Counted from the stretch's first letter, positions 1 through 7,447 are shown. The stretch is DNA of 10,119 nt from Burkholderiales bacterium (GCA_005793295.1 SXSX01000219.1:1-10119), one strand, 5' to 3'. Translations and numbers: made by a program. Notes: generated from the letters alone by a model not told the origin.

Positions 1-840
1 GGTGTGCAACTCATCGATAAAGACAATGGTTTGGCCTTCGTCTTTCGCCAAATCTTTGAGTACATTTTTCAAGCGCTCTTCAACCTCGCCACGGAACTTG
101 GCGCCCGCTAAGAGGGACGCCATGTCTAATGATAAAACGCGCTTTCCTTTGAGAGAGTCAGGCACTTCACCCGATACGATTCGCTGCGCCAGGCCTTCAA
201 CGATCGCGGTTTTTCCAACACCGGGTTCGCCAATCAGAACCGGATTGTTTTTAGTTCGCCGTTGCAACACTTGAATCGCCCGACGGATTTCATCGTCACG
301 GCCAATCACTGGATCAAGTTTTCCAGCGCGGGCCCGCTCAGTCAGGTCAACACAGTATTTATTTAGCGATTCGCGTTGATCTTCGGCATCAGCACTGTCT
401 ACGCTTTGTCCGCCGCGCACGGCTTCGATCGCCGCTTCCATGCTTTTTCTTCCAACCCCTTGGGCTTGGGCTTGTTTAGAAAAATCAGATTTACTGTCAG
501 CCAGCGCGAGAAAAAATAACTCACTTGCAACGAACTGATCTCCGCGTTTAATCGATTCTTTTTCTGAGGCTTGAAGCAAACTCACCATATCGCGCCCCAC
601 TTGAACCTGCTCATGACCCTGCACTTGCGGCAACTTCTTGATGGCGGCTTCTGCAGCGAGCAGTAAACCTTGGACATTGACACCTGCCCGCTGAAGCAAG
701 GCCTTGGGGCCGCCGTCTTGGCGCAGCATGGCAGCAACTACATGGGGCGGCTCAATAAACGCGTGATCTTGCCCAATCGCCACCGTTTGAGCGTCCGATA
801 AAGCTTCTTGAAACTTGCTGGTGAGTTTGTCTACACGCAT
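1..840 (-). CDS. clpB: ATP-dependent disaggregase ClpB, N-terminal part (truncated by window edge)
   Basis: Hsp100 AAA+ chaperone that works with DnaK/DnaJ/GrpE to pull apart heat-denatured protein aggregates in the cytoplasm. The visible 280 residues begin MRVDKLTSKFQEAL and hold the Clp N-domain (about 1-145) followed by the start of nucleotide-binding domain 1. Walker A is GEPGVGKT (204-211) and Walker B is TIVFIDE (271-277). The pore-1 loop reads GAKFRGEVEERLK (246-258), with Phe249 where E. coli ClpB has Tyr, so the aromatic is kept. The frame is open to base 1 without a stop; the rest of NBD1, the coiled-coil middle domain and NBD2 lie outside, so ClpB rather than ClpA/ClpC is inferred from N-terminal similarity. 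The ATG at 840-838 follows an AGGAG ribosome site (851-847) at 6-nt spacing. It is on the same strand as moaE but 106 nt downstream, with its own heat-shock promoter. Confidence 0.95.
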   Translation of the reverse strand, partial: MRVDKLTSKFQEALSDAQTVAIGQDHAFIEPPHVVAAMLRQDGGPKALLQRAGVNVQGLLLAAEAAIKKLPQVQGHEQVQVGRDMVSLLQASEKESIKRGDQFVASELFFLALADSKSDFSKQAQAQGVGRKSMEAAIEAVRGGQSVDSADAEDQRESLNKYCVDLTERARAGKLDPVIGRDDEIRRAIQVLQRRTKNNPVLIGEPGVGKTAIVEGLAQRIVSGEVPDSLKGKRVLSLDMASLLAGAKFRGEVEERLKNVLKDLAKDEGQTIVFIDELHT

Positions 841-862
841 CTTGATCTCCTAATTCAACCGC

Positions 863-891
863 AGTTGGGGCTATACACAAACATTTTCAAG
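863..891 (-). promoter_or_regulatory. Sigma-32 (RpoH) heat-shock promoter of clpB
   Basis: On the minus strand, CTTGAAA (891-885) is followed by a 14-nt spacer and then CCCCAACT (870-863). The RpoH consensus is CTTGAAA, about 13-14 nt, CCCCATnT: the -35 is a full match and the -10 differs at one defined base. Transcription would begin near 856, giving a leader of roughly 15 nt that includes the AGGAG ribosome site. Position, strand and target gene all agree, since clpB is a classic RpoH target. A weaker sigma-70-like pair, TTGACC (896-891) and TATAGC (875-870) with a short 15-nt spacer, overlaps it and might give basal expression. I see no CIRCE/HrcA element. Confidence 0.85.
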
Positions 892-946
892 GTCAATCGA
901 AAAACGAACCTTGTCCCACATCAAGGGAGAAGCTCGTCCCATTCAG

Positions 947-1435
947 TTATTGGGCGTTGCTTGCGACGATGCCCCATCGGGCTAAAGCTGCGTCATCTGC
1001 GACCCGTGCGTCAACCCAATGTGCACCGTCTGGGGTTTGTTCCTTTTTCCAAAAAGGGGCTTGGGTTTTCAAGTAGTCCATCAAAAACTCGCAGGCTTTA
1101 AAGCTTTCACCCCTGTGCGCAGATGCCACTAACACCAAGACCACCGGATCTTGAGGGAGCAATACGCCTATGCGGTGAACCACACGTGCACCAAAAATAT
1201 CGAATCGACTGAGGGCTTCGTCGATCATGGCCTCAATCGATTTTTCGGTCATCCCCGGGTAATGCTCGAGTTCCAAGGATTGCACGCTATTGGCATGCAA
1301 ATCATCGTGGATGTTTCGGTCCCGCACGGTCCCCAAAAAACTGCAGACCGCGCCAACGCGTGGGTCGTTGGCTTGCACAAGGGCAATTTCTTGTGCAATG
1401 TCGAAGTTTCCAGCCTGAATTCGAACCCGTGCCAT
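947..1435 (-). CDS. moaE: Molybdopterin synthase catalytic subunit MoaE
   Basis: Large subunit of molybdopterin synthase. With MoaD carrying a C-terminal thiocarboxylate, it converts cyclic pyranopterin monophosphate into molybdopterin by adding two sulfurs to form the dithiolene (cytoplasmic, molybdenum cofactor pathway). The 162-residue length is normal. Family motifs are CSFLGTVRD (31-39), ELEHYPGMTEKSI (55-67), HRIGVL (87-92), ASAHRGESFKACEFLMDYLK (104-123) and APFWKKE (126-132). Lys123 and Lys130 align with the active-site lysines of E. coli MoaE (Lys119 and Lys126). The ATG start lies 5 nt past the moaD stop, with AGGCGG from the end of moaD acting as ribosome site, so the two subunits are probably translated together in matched amounts. 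It is the last gene of the minus-strand cluster before clpB; no clear hairpin terminator follows. Confidence 0.96.
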   Translation of the reverse strand: MARVRIQAGNFDIAQEIALVQANDPRVGAVCSFLGTVRDRNIHDDLHANSVQSLELEHYPGMTEKSIEAMIDEALSRFDIFGARVVHRIGVLLPQDPVVLVLVASAHRGESFKACEFLMDYLKTQAPFWKKEQTPDGAHWVDARVADDAALARWGIVASNAQ

Positions 1436-1440
1436 AGGTA

Positions 1441-1692
1441 TTAACCGCCTGTCACAGGAGGGAAAAAAGCCACTTCACATCCATCGAACAACACGCTACT
1501 TTCCTCCGCCATGTGTTGATTCAAAGCCATTCTGATGACCTTGCCACGATGCAAAGCCTCTGCGGGCGAGCCTTCTCTTTGGGCCAAGGAATCACGCAAC
1601 TGCGCAAGCGTATGAGCCGAAGTTTCAATGGTTTCAGACGCGCAACCCATGGCTTCACGGATCGAAGCGAAATATTTAAGGTGAACACGCAT
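1441..1692 (-). CDS. moaD: Molybdopterin synthase sulfur-carrier subunit MoaD
   Basis: Small ubiquitin-like (beta-grasp) sulfur carrier. Its C-terminal glycine is adenylated and then thiocarboxylated, and it hands sulfur to the precursor bound in MoaE. The 83-residue protein begins MRVHLKYFASIREAMG and ends FFPPVTGG; the terminal Gly-Gly at residues 82-83 is the functional signature. Length and the FPPVxGG ending match MoaD rather than ThiS. The activating enzyme (MoeB/MoaF-type adenylyltransferase) is not in the window, nor are moaA and moaC. The gene sits 9 nt past moeA, with a modest AAGG ribosome site, and 5 nt before moaE, its obligate partner. Confidence 0.94.
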   Translation of the reverse strand: MRVHLKYFASIREAMGCASETIETSAHTLAQLRDSLAQREGSPAEALHRGKVIRMALNQHMAEESSVLFDGCEVAFFPPVTGG

Positions 1693-1701
1693 TACGAAAC
1701 C

Positions 1702-2946
1702 TTATCCCAATAGATCATTGAACGCCACAAACCCCACCTGATCGCCTTGGCGAATCATCTGGCCTGCTGGATTGTCCACCAACCCATCGCCCCAAACGAC
1801 TGAACTCAATACCCCTGAACTTTGATTTGGGAAAAGGTCTAAGCCGCCCTGTGTGTTCCTGCGTACGCGTAAAAATTCTTGCCGCTTATCGGGTTTGAGC
1901 CAGTCAAAGTCTGCCCGCATCAAAGTAACTGAAAGGGCTGATGGATGCACGCCCTGCAATCGCTGTAAGAAAGGGCGAACTAACACAAGAAACGTGACAA
2001 AACTCGATACCGGGTTGCCCGGTAATCCAATGAAATGGCATGCGCCAATGCGGCCATGCGCAAAAGGCTTGCCTGGTTTGATGGCAATTTGCCAAAGGTC
2101 CAAGCTGCCTAAACTTTGCACAGCCGGTTTGACATGGTCCTCTTCCCCAACGGAGACACCCCCACTGGTCAAAACAAGGTCGTTGCTCTCCGACGCACGT
2201 CGAAGGGCTTGAACAGTCGCTTCTCTTTGGTCTGGAATAATCCCAAAGTCAGTGACATCACAGCCCAAGCGCCGAAGCAGACTGTTTAAAAAGAAACGGT
2301 TAGAGTTGTAAATGGCGCCCGCCGGCATCGCTTGGGGCTCTACATCGCCAGGCATCACCAACTCGTCGCCTGTAGAAAACAAAGCGACGCGGGACTTGCG
2401 AGCGACACACAACGTCGCCAAACCAATACTGGCTGCCATACCCAATTCTGCGGGACCCAAGCGTTGCCCTGCTGCCAAAACAACCTCGCCCTTGGTAACG
2501 TCTTCACCTGAACGGCGAATCCACTGCCCTATGGATGGAGTATGGTTGACTTGAATACGCAGTCCGGTGTCCTGCGGATTGGCAGCAGGCAGTTCAACGC
2601 AGTCTTCTTGCATAACGACGGCATCTGCACCGAAAGGAATCGGTGCGCCGGTAAAAATTCGGGCAGCGGTTCCTGCAAGCAGTTCTTTCGGATTTGTTCC
2701 TGCTGGGATTCGTTGTGATACGGGCAAAATTCCATTGCAAGCACCCACATCAGCCAACCTAACGGCATACCCATCCATCGAGGAATTGTCTTGCGGGGGG
2801 ACCTGTAATTCTGAGCTAACGGCCAGCGCCAATACCCGGCCATCCGCCTGCATGGTAGAAACCCACTCGGTCTCAAGTCGCGTCCCCTCTAGGCTTGCGA
2901 GAAGCTGCGCTAATGCCGTCTCCAAAGGCAAGAGGGGTTTACGCAT
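1702..2946 (-). CDS. moeA: Molybdopterin molybdenumtransferase MoeA
   Basis: Catalyses the last common step of molybdenum cofactor synthesis, inserting molybdate into adenylylated molybdopterin (MPT-AMP) to give Mo-cofactor. The 414 residues match usual MoeA length. Motifs in order: SSMDGYAV (55-62, acidic Asp58), RIFTGAPIPFGADAVVMQED (96-115), GEDVTKGEVVLAAGQRLGP (147-165), the MoCF-fold segment VALFSTGDEL (187-196), IYNSN (212-216), LTSGGVSVGEEDHVK (259-273), AIKPGKPFAHG (288-298) and GLPGNPVSSFV (307-317). A C-terminal beta-barrel domain IV follows from about 335. The ATG start is 6 nt past the thrC stop and has only a weak ribosome site, so expression probably depends on translation from thrC. 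MogA/MoaB, which makes MPT-AMP, is not in the window. Paralogues with distinct roles exist in some bacteria, but nothing here suggests one. Confidence 0.96.
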   Translation of the reverse strand: MRKPLLPLETALAQLLASLEGTRLETEWVSTMQADGRVLALAVSSELQVPPQDNSSMDGYAVRLADVGACNGILPVSQRIPAGTNPKELLAGTAARIFTGAPIPFGADAVVMQEDCVELPAANPQDTGLRIQVNHTPSIGQWIRRSGEDVTKGEVVLAAGQRLGPAELGMAASIGLATLCVARKSRVALFSTGDELVMPGDVEPQAMPAGAIYNSNRFFLNSLLRRLGCDVTDFGIIPDQREATVQALRRASESNDLVLTSGGVSVGEEDHVKPAVQSLGSLDLWQIAIKPGKPFAHGRIGACHFIGLPGNPVSSFVTFLVLVRPFLQRLQGVHPSALSVTLMRADFDWLKPDKRQEFLRVRRNTQGGLDLFPNQSSGVLSSVVWGDGLVDNPAGQMIRQGDQVGFVAFNDLLG

Positions 2947-2952
2947 ACAACA

Positions 2953-4383
2953 TCAGTACCCGCATTCTTGGGCGATGAATGCCTTCACCGCAGTGACATC
3001 GGCCGACATGAGTTTGACTTTTTTAGGCAAGGCCTCAATCCCAATAAATTTTTCTGGGCGATCAGGCTCTAAGCCTAAAGCCTCAACCAAGGTTGCAGCA
3101 AATTTAATAGGCAAGGCCGTTTCTAAAACCACCATGGGAACGCCTGGCGTGCGGTGCGTCAACGCAACCTTTAATCCGTCAGCGGTATGGGTATCGACCA
3201 TCACACCGTAGCGATTCCAAGTATCACGGATGGTTTGTAGCCGATCTTCGTGGGTGCTCTTGCCACTGGCAAATCCATAGCGCGACGAAGCTTCTGGAAA
3301 GTGTGAATCAGCACTTAAATCAAACCGTCCTTTTTGAAACACTTGCGTTCCAAACAAATCCGCTGTTTTGCTTCCATCGCGACCAATCAGGTCAAAAATG
3401 AAACGTTCAAAATTACTGGCCTTCGAAATATCCATGGACGGGCTTGATGTTTCATGCGTATCCGATGATCCTCGGACCCGGTAAATTCCAGTGCGAAAAA
3501 ATTCATCGAGCACGTCATTTTCATTGGTCGCAACCACCAGCTTATCAATAGGCAAGCCCATCATCCGGGCGACATGGCCGGCGCAAACGTTACCAAAATT
3601 TCCACTTGGAACAGTGAAACTCACCCGCTGCGAATTGCTAGTCGTTGCTCGCAAATAACCAGCAAAGTAATACACCACCTGCGCCATCAAACGCGCCCAG
3701 TTGATCGAATTGACTGTGCCGATTTTGTATTTGCGCTTGAAATCCAAATCGTTAGACACCGCTTTCACCAAGTCTTGGCAGTCATCAAAGACGCCATCCA
3801 CAGTCAAGTTGTAAATATTGGCATCCATCAGGCTGAACATTTGCGCCTGTTGAAATGGGCTCATTCGCCCGTTCGGACTGGTCATGAAAACCCGAACCCC
3901 TTTTTTGCCGCGCATGGCGTATTCCGCAGCACTGCCTGTGTCTCCGCTGGTTGCGCCAAAAATATTTAATTCCTCGCCGCGGCGGGCTAATTCGTACTCA
4001 AACAAATTCCCCAAAAGCTGCATTGCCATGTCTTTAAAAGCCAATGTGGGGCCGTTTGACAAGGCCTCCAAATACAAACCATCTTCCAACTTTTTGAGAG
4101 GAACAATGGCTTGGGTACCAAACACCGCTTGGGTGTAAGTTTTTTGGCACAACATTCGCAAATCATCGGCAGGAATGTCATCCACATACAAAGACAAAAC
4201 CTCAAAGGCAAGATCGGCGTAAGACAGGCTTCTCCAGCGCGTTAATTTTGCATCGTCGACCTGTGGGTAACTCTCAGGTAAATACAGCCCGCCATCAGGA
4301 GCCAAGCCTTCTAACAAAATCTCACAAAAACGCTTTGAGGCAATGGGAGCAGCGCCTTGGCTGCGGGTGGAAATGTAGCGCAT
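2953..4383 (-). CDS. thrC: Threonine synthase
   Basis: PLP-dependent enzyme that turns O-phospho-L-homoserine and water into L-threonine and phosphate, the final threonine step. At 476 residues it is of the long ThrC class (E. coli/yeast-like) with an N-terminal extension MRYISTRSQGAAPI. The cofactor lysine is Lys117 in LSNGPTLAFKDMAMQ (109-123). The segment NIFGATSGDTGSAAEYAM (140-157) is the conserved substrate/PLP region, and VPSGNFGNVCAGH (258-270) is the glycine-rich PLP phosphate loop. The start codon overlaps the hom stop by one base (TAATG on the minus strand), and a purine-rich AAGAAGAG inside the end of hom serves as ribosome site, so coupling to hom is very likely. Homoserine kinase (thrB), needed between hom and thrC, is not in the window and must lie elsewhere. 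Confidence 0.97.
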   Translation of the reverse strand: MRYISTRSQGAAPIASKRFCEILLEGLAPDGGLYLPESYPQVDDAKLTRWRSLSYADLAFEVLSLYVDDIPADDLRMLCQKTYTQAVFGTQAIVPLKKLEDGLYLEALSNGPTLAFKDMAMQLLGNLFEYELARRGEELNIFGATSGDTGSAAEYAMRGKKGVRVFMTSPNGRMSPFQQAQMFSLMDANIYNLTVDGVFDDCQDLVKAVSNDLDFKRKYKIGTVNSINWARLMAQVVYYFAGYLRATTSNSQRVSFTVPSGNFGNVCAGHVARMMGLPIDKLVVATNENDVLDEFFRTGIYRVRGSSDTHETSSPSMDISKASNFERFIFDLIGRDGSKTADLFGTQVFQKGRFDLSADSHFPEASSRYGFASGKSTHEDRLQTIRDTWNRYGVMVDTHTADGLKVALTHRTPGVPMVVLETALPIKFAATLVEALGLEPDRPEKFIGIEALPKKVKLMSADVTAVKAFIAQECGY

Positions 4384-5705
4384 TAAACTAACTCTTCTTT
4401 ACGGATACGAACAATGGTTTGAAGGACGGTGGGTAAAGATTGCATCAAAGAAATCGCAGCGTCCATTTGGGATTCTTTGCACTCGTGGGTCAAGATAATC
4501 AAGTCCGTCTGGCTCGCTTCAACGCCACTGATCTCATCCGACTCGCGCTGCAAAACAGCATCTATACTGATATCTGCTTGGGCCAAAATGCCGGTGACTT
4601 TCGCCAACACACCAGTCTGATCAGCCACACGCAAACGCAGGTAGTAACTCGTCACAATGTGGCTCATGGGCAAAATCGGCGTATCGCTCATCGCATCCGG
4701 TTGAAACGCCAAATGCGGTACCCGTTGTGCCGCGTCAGCCGTGTGCAAACGGGTAACGTCCACCAAATCTGCAATCACGGCAGATGCTGTCTGCTCAGAC
4801 CCAGCGCCGGCTCCGTAGTACATCGTGATGCCAGCTGCATCGCTTTTAACCATGATCCCGTTCATAGAGCCTTCGACATTGGCCAACAGCCGTTTGATCG
4901 GGATCAGTGTGGGGTGAACGCGTAACTCGATTCCAGTGTGGGTCCGTTTGGCGATACCTAACAATTTAATGCGGTAGCCCAACTGGTACGCGTAGGCAAT
5001 ATCCGCCGCCGCGAGTTTGGTGATACCTTCCACGTGGGCCCGTTCAAACTGGACAGGAACGCCAAAAGCAATCGCAGCCAAGATAGTGGCTTTATGGGCG
5101 GCGTCAAAGCCTTCAATGTCAAACGTCGGATCTGCTTCTGCGTACCCGAGCGCTTGGGCTTGTGCGAGCACAGCATCAAAGCTCAGGCCTTTGTCGCGCA
5201 TTTCTGACAATATGAAATTGGTGGTTCCGTTGATGATGCCTGCTACCCACTCAATGCGATTACCAGAGAGCCCTTCACGCAAGGCCTTGATGATTGGAAT
5301 GCTGACCGCCACTGCGCCTTCGAAGGCCACCATAACGCCCTTGGTATGGGCCGCAGCGAAGACTTCGTTGCCGTGTTCAGCCAGCAAAGCCTTGTTGGCT
5401 GTCACCACATGCTTTCCATTGGCGATGGCTTTCATCACCAAGTCTTTTGCAAGGGTCGTTCCGCCAATGACTTCCACGATGATTTCAATATTCGGGTCGT
5501 TCACCACAGCGAAGGGATCACTGACCACCTCGACTGCTTGACCCACCAGCGTTTTGGCACGCTCTACATTGCGCGCAGCCACCCGGGTGATCTCAATGCC
5601 TCGGCCGGCGCGGCGTTTGATTTCTTCTTGGTTGCGTTTTAAGACCGCGAAAGTACCACTGCCTACCGTACCTATACCTAACAAACCTACTTGAATCGGA
5701 TTCAT
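4383..5705 (-). CDS. hom: Homoserine dehydrogenase with ACT domain
   Basis: NAD(P)H-dependent reductase making L-homoserine from aspartate 4-semialdehyde, the branch point to threonine and methionine. The 440 residues are organised as a Rossmann fold with GLLGIGTVGSG (7-17), VTANKALLAEHG (101-112), the catalytic domain with GAVAVSIPIIKALREGL (130-146) and GIINGTTNFIL (156-166), and DPTFDIEGFDAAHKA (192-206), where Asp201 and Lys205 match the catalytic Asp/Lys pair of the family. An ACT domain runs from about residue 353 to 430 and includes the YLRLRVADQTGVLAKVTGIL segment (355-374), so feedback inhibition by threonine is expected. It is a stand-alone enzyme, not fused to aspartokinase. It lies 28 nt downstream of the aminotransferase with no good Shine-Dalgarno sequence, and overlaps thrC by 1 nt. 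Confidence 0.97.
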   Translation of the reverse strand: MNPIQVGLLGIGTVGSGTFAVLKRNQEEIKRRAGRGIEITRVAARNVERAKTLVGQAVEVVSDPFAVVNDPNIEIIVEVIGGTTLAKDLVMKAIANGKHVVTANKALLAEHGNEVFAAAHTKGVMVAFEGAVAVSIPIIKALREGLSGNRIEWVAGIINGTTNFILSEMRDKGLSFDAVLAQAQALGYAEADPTFDIEGFDAAHKATILAAIAFGVPVQFERAHVEGITKLAAADIAYAYQLGYRIKLLGIAKRTHTGIELRVHPTLIPIKRLLANVEGSMNGIMVKSDAAGITMYYGAGAGSEQTASAVIADLVDVTRLHTADAAQRVPHLAFQPDAMSDTPILPMSHIVTSYYLRLRVADQTGVLAKVTGILAQADISIDAVLQRESDEISGVEASQTDLIILTHECKESQMDAAISLMQSLPTVLQTIVRIRKEELV

Positions 5706-5733
5706 AAAATGCTTTAACAGTGCAACAAAAAAA

Positions 5734-6960
5734 TCAATGGCCTACGCGCTTGCGGTACGTTTCTAAAAAATGGGCAATCCGCGAAATGGCTTCGCGAAGG
5801 TCGTCTTCGTGAGGCAAAAATACGATGCGAAAGTGGTCAGGCGCAGACCAATTAAACCCACTGCCTTGGACCAACATGACACGCGTTTCTTGAAGCAATT
5901 CCAAGAAAAACTGTTGGTCATCTGCAATCGGGTAGACCTTGGGATCTAAACGAGGGAACATATACAAAGCAGCACTGGGCTTGACACATGTCACCCCAGG
6001 AATGGCTGTAATGAGCGAATAAGCCAAATCACGCTGGCGGCGCAAACGCCCTCCTTCGCACACCAAGTCATCAATACTTTGGTAGCCGCCTAGCGCGGTT
6101 TGAATCGCATATTGGCCAGGGACGTTGGCACACAAACGCATATTTGAAAGCATGTTCAAGCCTTCAATGTAGTCCTTGGCTGGGCGTTTATCTCCGGAAA
6201 CTACCATCCAACCGGCCCGGTAACCGCACGAACGGTAACTCTTGGACAAGGAGTTAAAGGTCATGGTCAAGACGTCATAACTGAGTGAACCCAGGGCCGT
6301 GTGTTGGACCCCGTCATACAAAACCTTGTCATACACCTCATCGGCAAAAATCACCAATCCGTGCTCGCGGGCAATAGCGACAATTTCCAAGAGCAAGGCG
6401 TCCGAGTAAAGCGCCCCGGTAGGGTTGTTGGGGTTGATCACCACAATGCCCTTGGTGCGTGGGGTGATTTTTGCGCGGATATCGTCAATATTGGGCATCC
6501 ACCCGTTGGCCTCTTCACACTGATAGTGCACTGGGGTTCCACCCGACAAGCTTGCAGCCGCAGTCCACAGCGGGTAATCGGGCGCTGGCAGTAAAAGTTC
6601 ATCGCCGTTGTCTAGTAAGGCGTTCGTTGCCATCACAATCAATTCACTGGCGCCATTGCCTAAATAAATGTCATCCAATGTGACACCTTTAATTTCCTGC
6701 TTTTGGGTTTCGTGCATCACCGCTTTTCGTGCAGAAAAAATGCCTTTGCTGTCAGAGTAACCTGAAGAATTGGGCAAATTACGAATCATGTCTTGCTGAA
6801 TTTCTTCTGGCGCCTCAAAACCAAATACCGCCAAATTGCCGATATTGAGTTTGATGATTTTTTGGCCCTCCTCCTCCATCTGACGCGCACGGTCCATGAT
6901 GGGGCCACGAATGTCGTAACAGACGCTGGCAAGCTTGGCAGATTTCTGAATGGTTCTCAA
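5734..6960 (-). CDS. alaA: PLP-dependent aminotransferase, AlaA-like (glutamate-pyruvate type)
   Basis: Fold-type I aminotransferase closely resembling E. coli AlaA (YfbQ), which exchanges the amino group between glutamate and pyruvate to make alanine. The 408 residues show KLASVCYDIRGPIMDRA (9-25), LNIGNLAVFGFEAP (38-51), YLGNGASELI (99-108), PAPDYPLW (125-132), VINPNNPTGA (174-183, Asn179), FADEVYDK (205-212, Asp207), the Schiff-base lysine Lys240 in FNSLSKSYRSCGYRAGW (235-251), and the substrate carboxylate arginine Arg378 in DHFRIV (375-380). The start is TTG at 6960-6958; it has a GGAGG ribosome site, it aligns with the E. coli AlaA N-terminus, and a stop lies upstream in frame with no ATG or GTG between. 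It is first in the run leading to hom and thrC, so a role in supplying or balancing amino groups for the aspartate family is plausible. Substrate choice (alanine or aspartate) cannot be settled from sequence alone. Confidence 0.9.
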   Translation of the reverse strand: MRTIQKSAKLASVCYDIRGPIMDRARQMEEEGQKIIKLNIGNLAVFGFEAPEEIQQDMIRNLPNSSGYSDSKGIFSARKAVMHETQKQEIKGVTLDDIYLGNGASELIVMATNALLDNGDELLLPAPDYPLWTAAASLSGGTPVHYQCEEANGWMPNIDDIRAKITPRTKGIVVINPNNPTGALYSDALLLEIVAIAREHGLVIFADEVYDKVLYDGVQHTALGSLSYDVLTMTFNSLSKSYRSCGYRAGWMVVSGDKRPAKDYIEGLNMLSNMRLCANVPGQYAIQTALGGYQSIDDLVCEGGRLRRQRDLAYSLITAIPGVTCVKPSAALYMFPRLDPKVYPIADDQQFFLELLQETRVMLVQGSGFNWSAPDHFRIVFLPHEDDLREAISRIAHFLETYRKRVGH

Positions 6961-6969
6961 ATTCCCTCC
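6958..6969 (-). promoter_or_regulatory. Ribosome site and TTG start of alaA
   Basis: On the minus strand GGAGG (6969-6965) is followed by GAAT and then TTG (6960-6958). The short 4-nt gap and the TTG codon combine a strong ribosome site with a weak initiator, which may hold down translation of the first gene of the operon. The reading frame upstream meets a TAG 11 codons earlier and contains no ATG or GTG, so TTG is the only start that keeps the conserved N-terminus. Confidence 0.8.
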
Positions 6970-7072
6970 GAGAATGTAGGTTTCAGGCGAAAACTATAAT
7001 TTGACCACAGTTCTCTGCCGCAGTAGTGCAGTGCAACATTCAAATTCGTCACCCTTCGAATCCCTAGAACCG
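6961..7072. promoter_or_regulatory. Divergent promoter region between alaA and the Mth938-domain gene
   Basis: This short AT-rich stretch must carry the start signals for both outward-facing genes. On the plus strand there is a perfect TATAAT at 6995-7000. On the minus strand TATAGT (5 of 6 to the -10 consensus) lies at 6998-6993, overlapping it. I find no good -35 hexamer at 16-18 nt for either, so an activator or extra contacts may be needed, or the real promoter is elsewhere. If both are used, transcription would begin near 6986 (minus) and near 7007 (plus), and RNA polymerase could serve only one direction at a time. Confidence 0.45.
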
Positions 7073-7447
7073 ATGAAACTCCAACCTGACAGCACCCAAG
7101 GCCCCACGATCACAGGATACGGGAGCGGCTGGGTCGCCATCAATGGCGAGCCCGTCCATGCCAGCACGGTGGTTTGCAGCACGGGGCAAACCTTTCCATG
7201 GGAATGCGACAGGTTCGAAAAGCTAGGCCCAGCCGATTTTGAAAAACTGATCGATTTAGGCGCAGAGTTGGTCATTTTTGGGAGCGGTTCGACCCTTCGT
7301 TTTCCTCACCCCCAATGGCTTCAAAGCTTGTATGACATGCGAATCGGCGTTGAAACCATGGATACCCAGGCAGCTTGCAGGACCTACAACTTCCTAGCAG
7401 GAGAAGGCAGAAAGGTCGTTGCCGCCCTTCTTGTTGCGTCAACCTAG
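7073..7447 (+). CDS. Mth938-domain (DUF498, Xcc1710-like) protein of unknown function
   Basis: A 124-residue protein of the MTH938/AAMDC superfamily, a small single-domain fold found in bacteria, archaea and animals with no established bacterial activity. Family features are ITGYGSGWVAINGE (13-26), ELVIFGSGSTLRFP (65-78) and the highly conserved C-terminal stretch IGVETMDTQAACRTYN (91-106) followed by FLAGEGRKVVAALL (107-120). No signal peptide or membrane segment is visible, so it is probably cytoplasmic. I chose ATG 7073 because MKLQPD matches the usual family start; the same frame runs back to a TTG at 7001 but that extension looks unlike protein and would overlap the promoter. There is no recognisable Shine-Dalgarno sequence before it. 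It is divergent from alaA and 135 nt upstream of bcp on the same strand. Confidence 0.85.
   Translation: MKLQPDSTQGPTITGYGSGWVAINGEPVHASTVVCSTGQTFPWECDRFEKLGPADFEKLIDLGAELVIFGSGSTLRFPHPQWLQSLYDMRIGVETMDTQAACRTYNFLAGEGRKVVAALLVAST

Noticed and set aside
910..940. Short stem-loops (such as TCCC...GGGA) between moaE and clpB as a terminator
   Set aside because: Stems are only 4 bp with no T-run, well below what an intrinsic terminator needs.
2567..3211. 214-codon open frame on the plus strand opposite the moeA/thrC junction
   Set aside because: It is antisense to two well-supported enzymes, has no recognisable domain, and its composition reads as a shadow of the minus-strand codons.
5017..5541. 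174-codon plus-strand frame antisense to hom
   Set aside because: It lies entirely within the conserved Rossmann and catalytic parts of homoserine dehydrogenase and resembles no known protein.
7001..7072. N-terminal extension of the Mth938-domain protein from a TTG at 7001
   Set aside because: The added residues do not match the family, have no ribosome site, and start directly after a TATAAT, leaving no room for a transcript leader. ATG 7073 gives the normal length.
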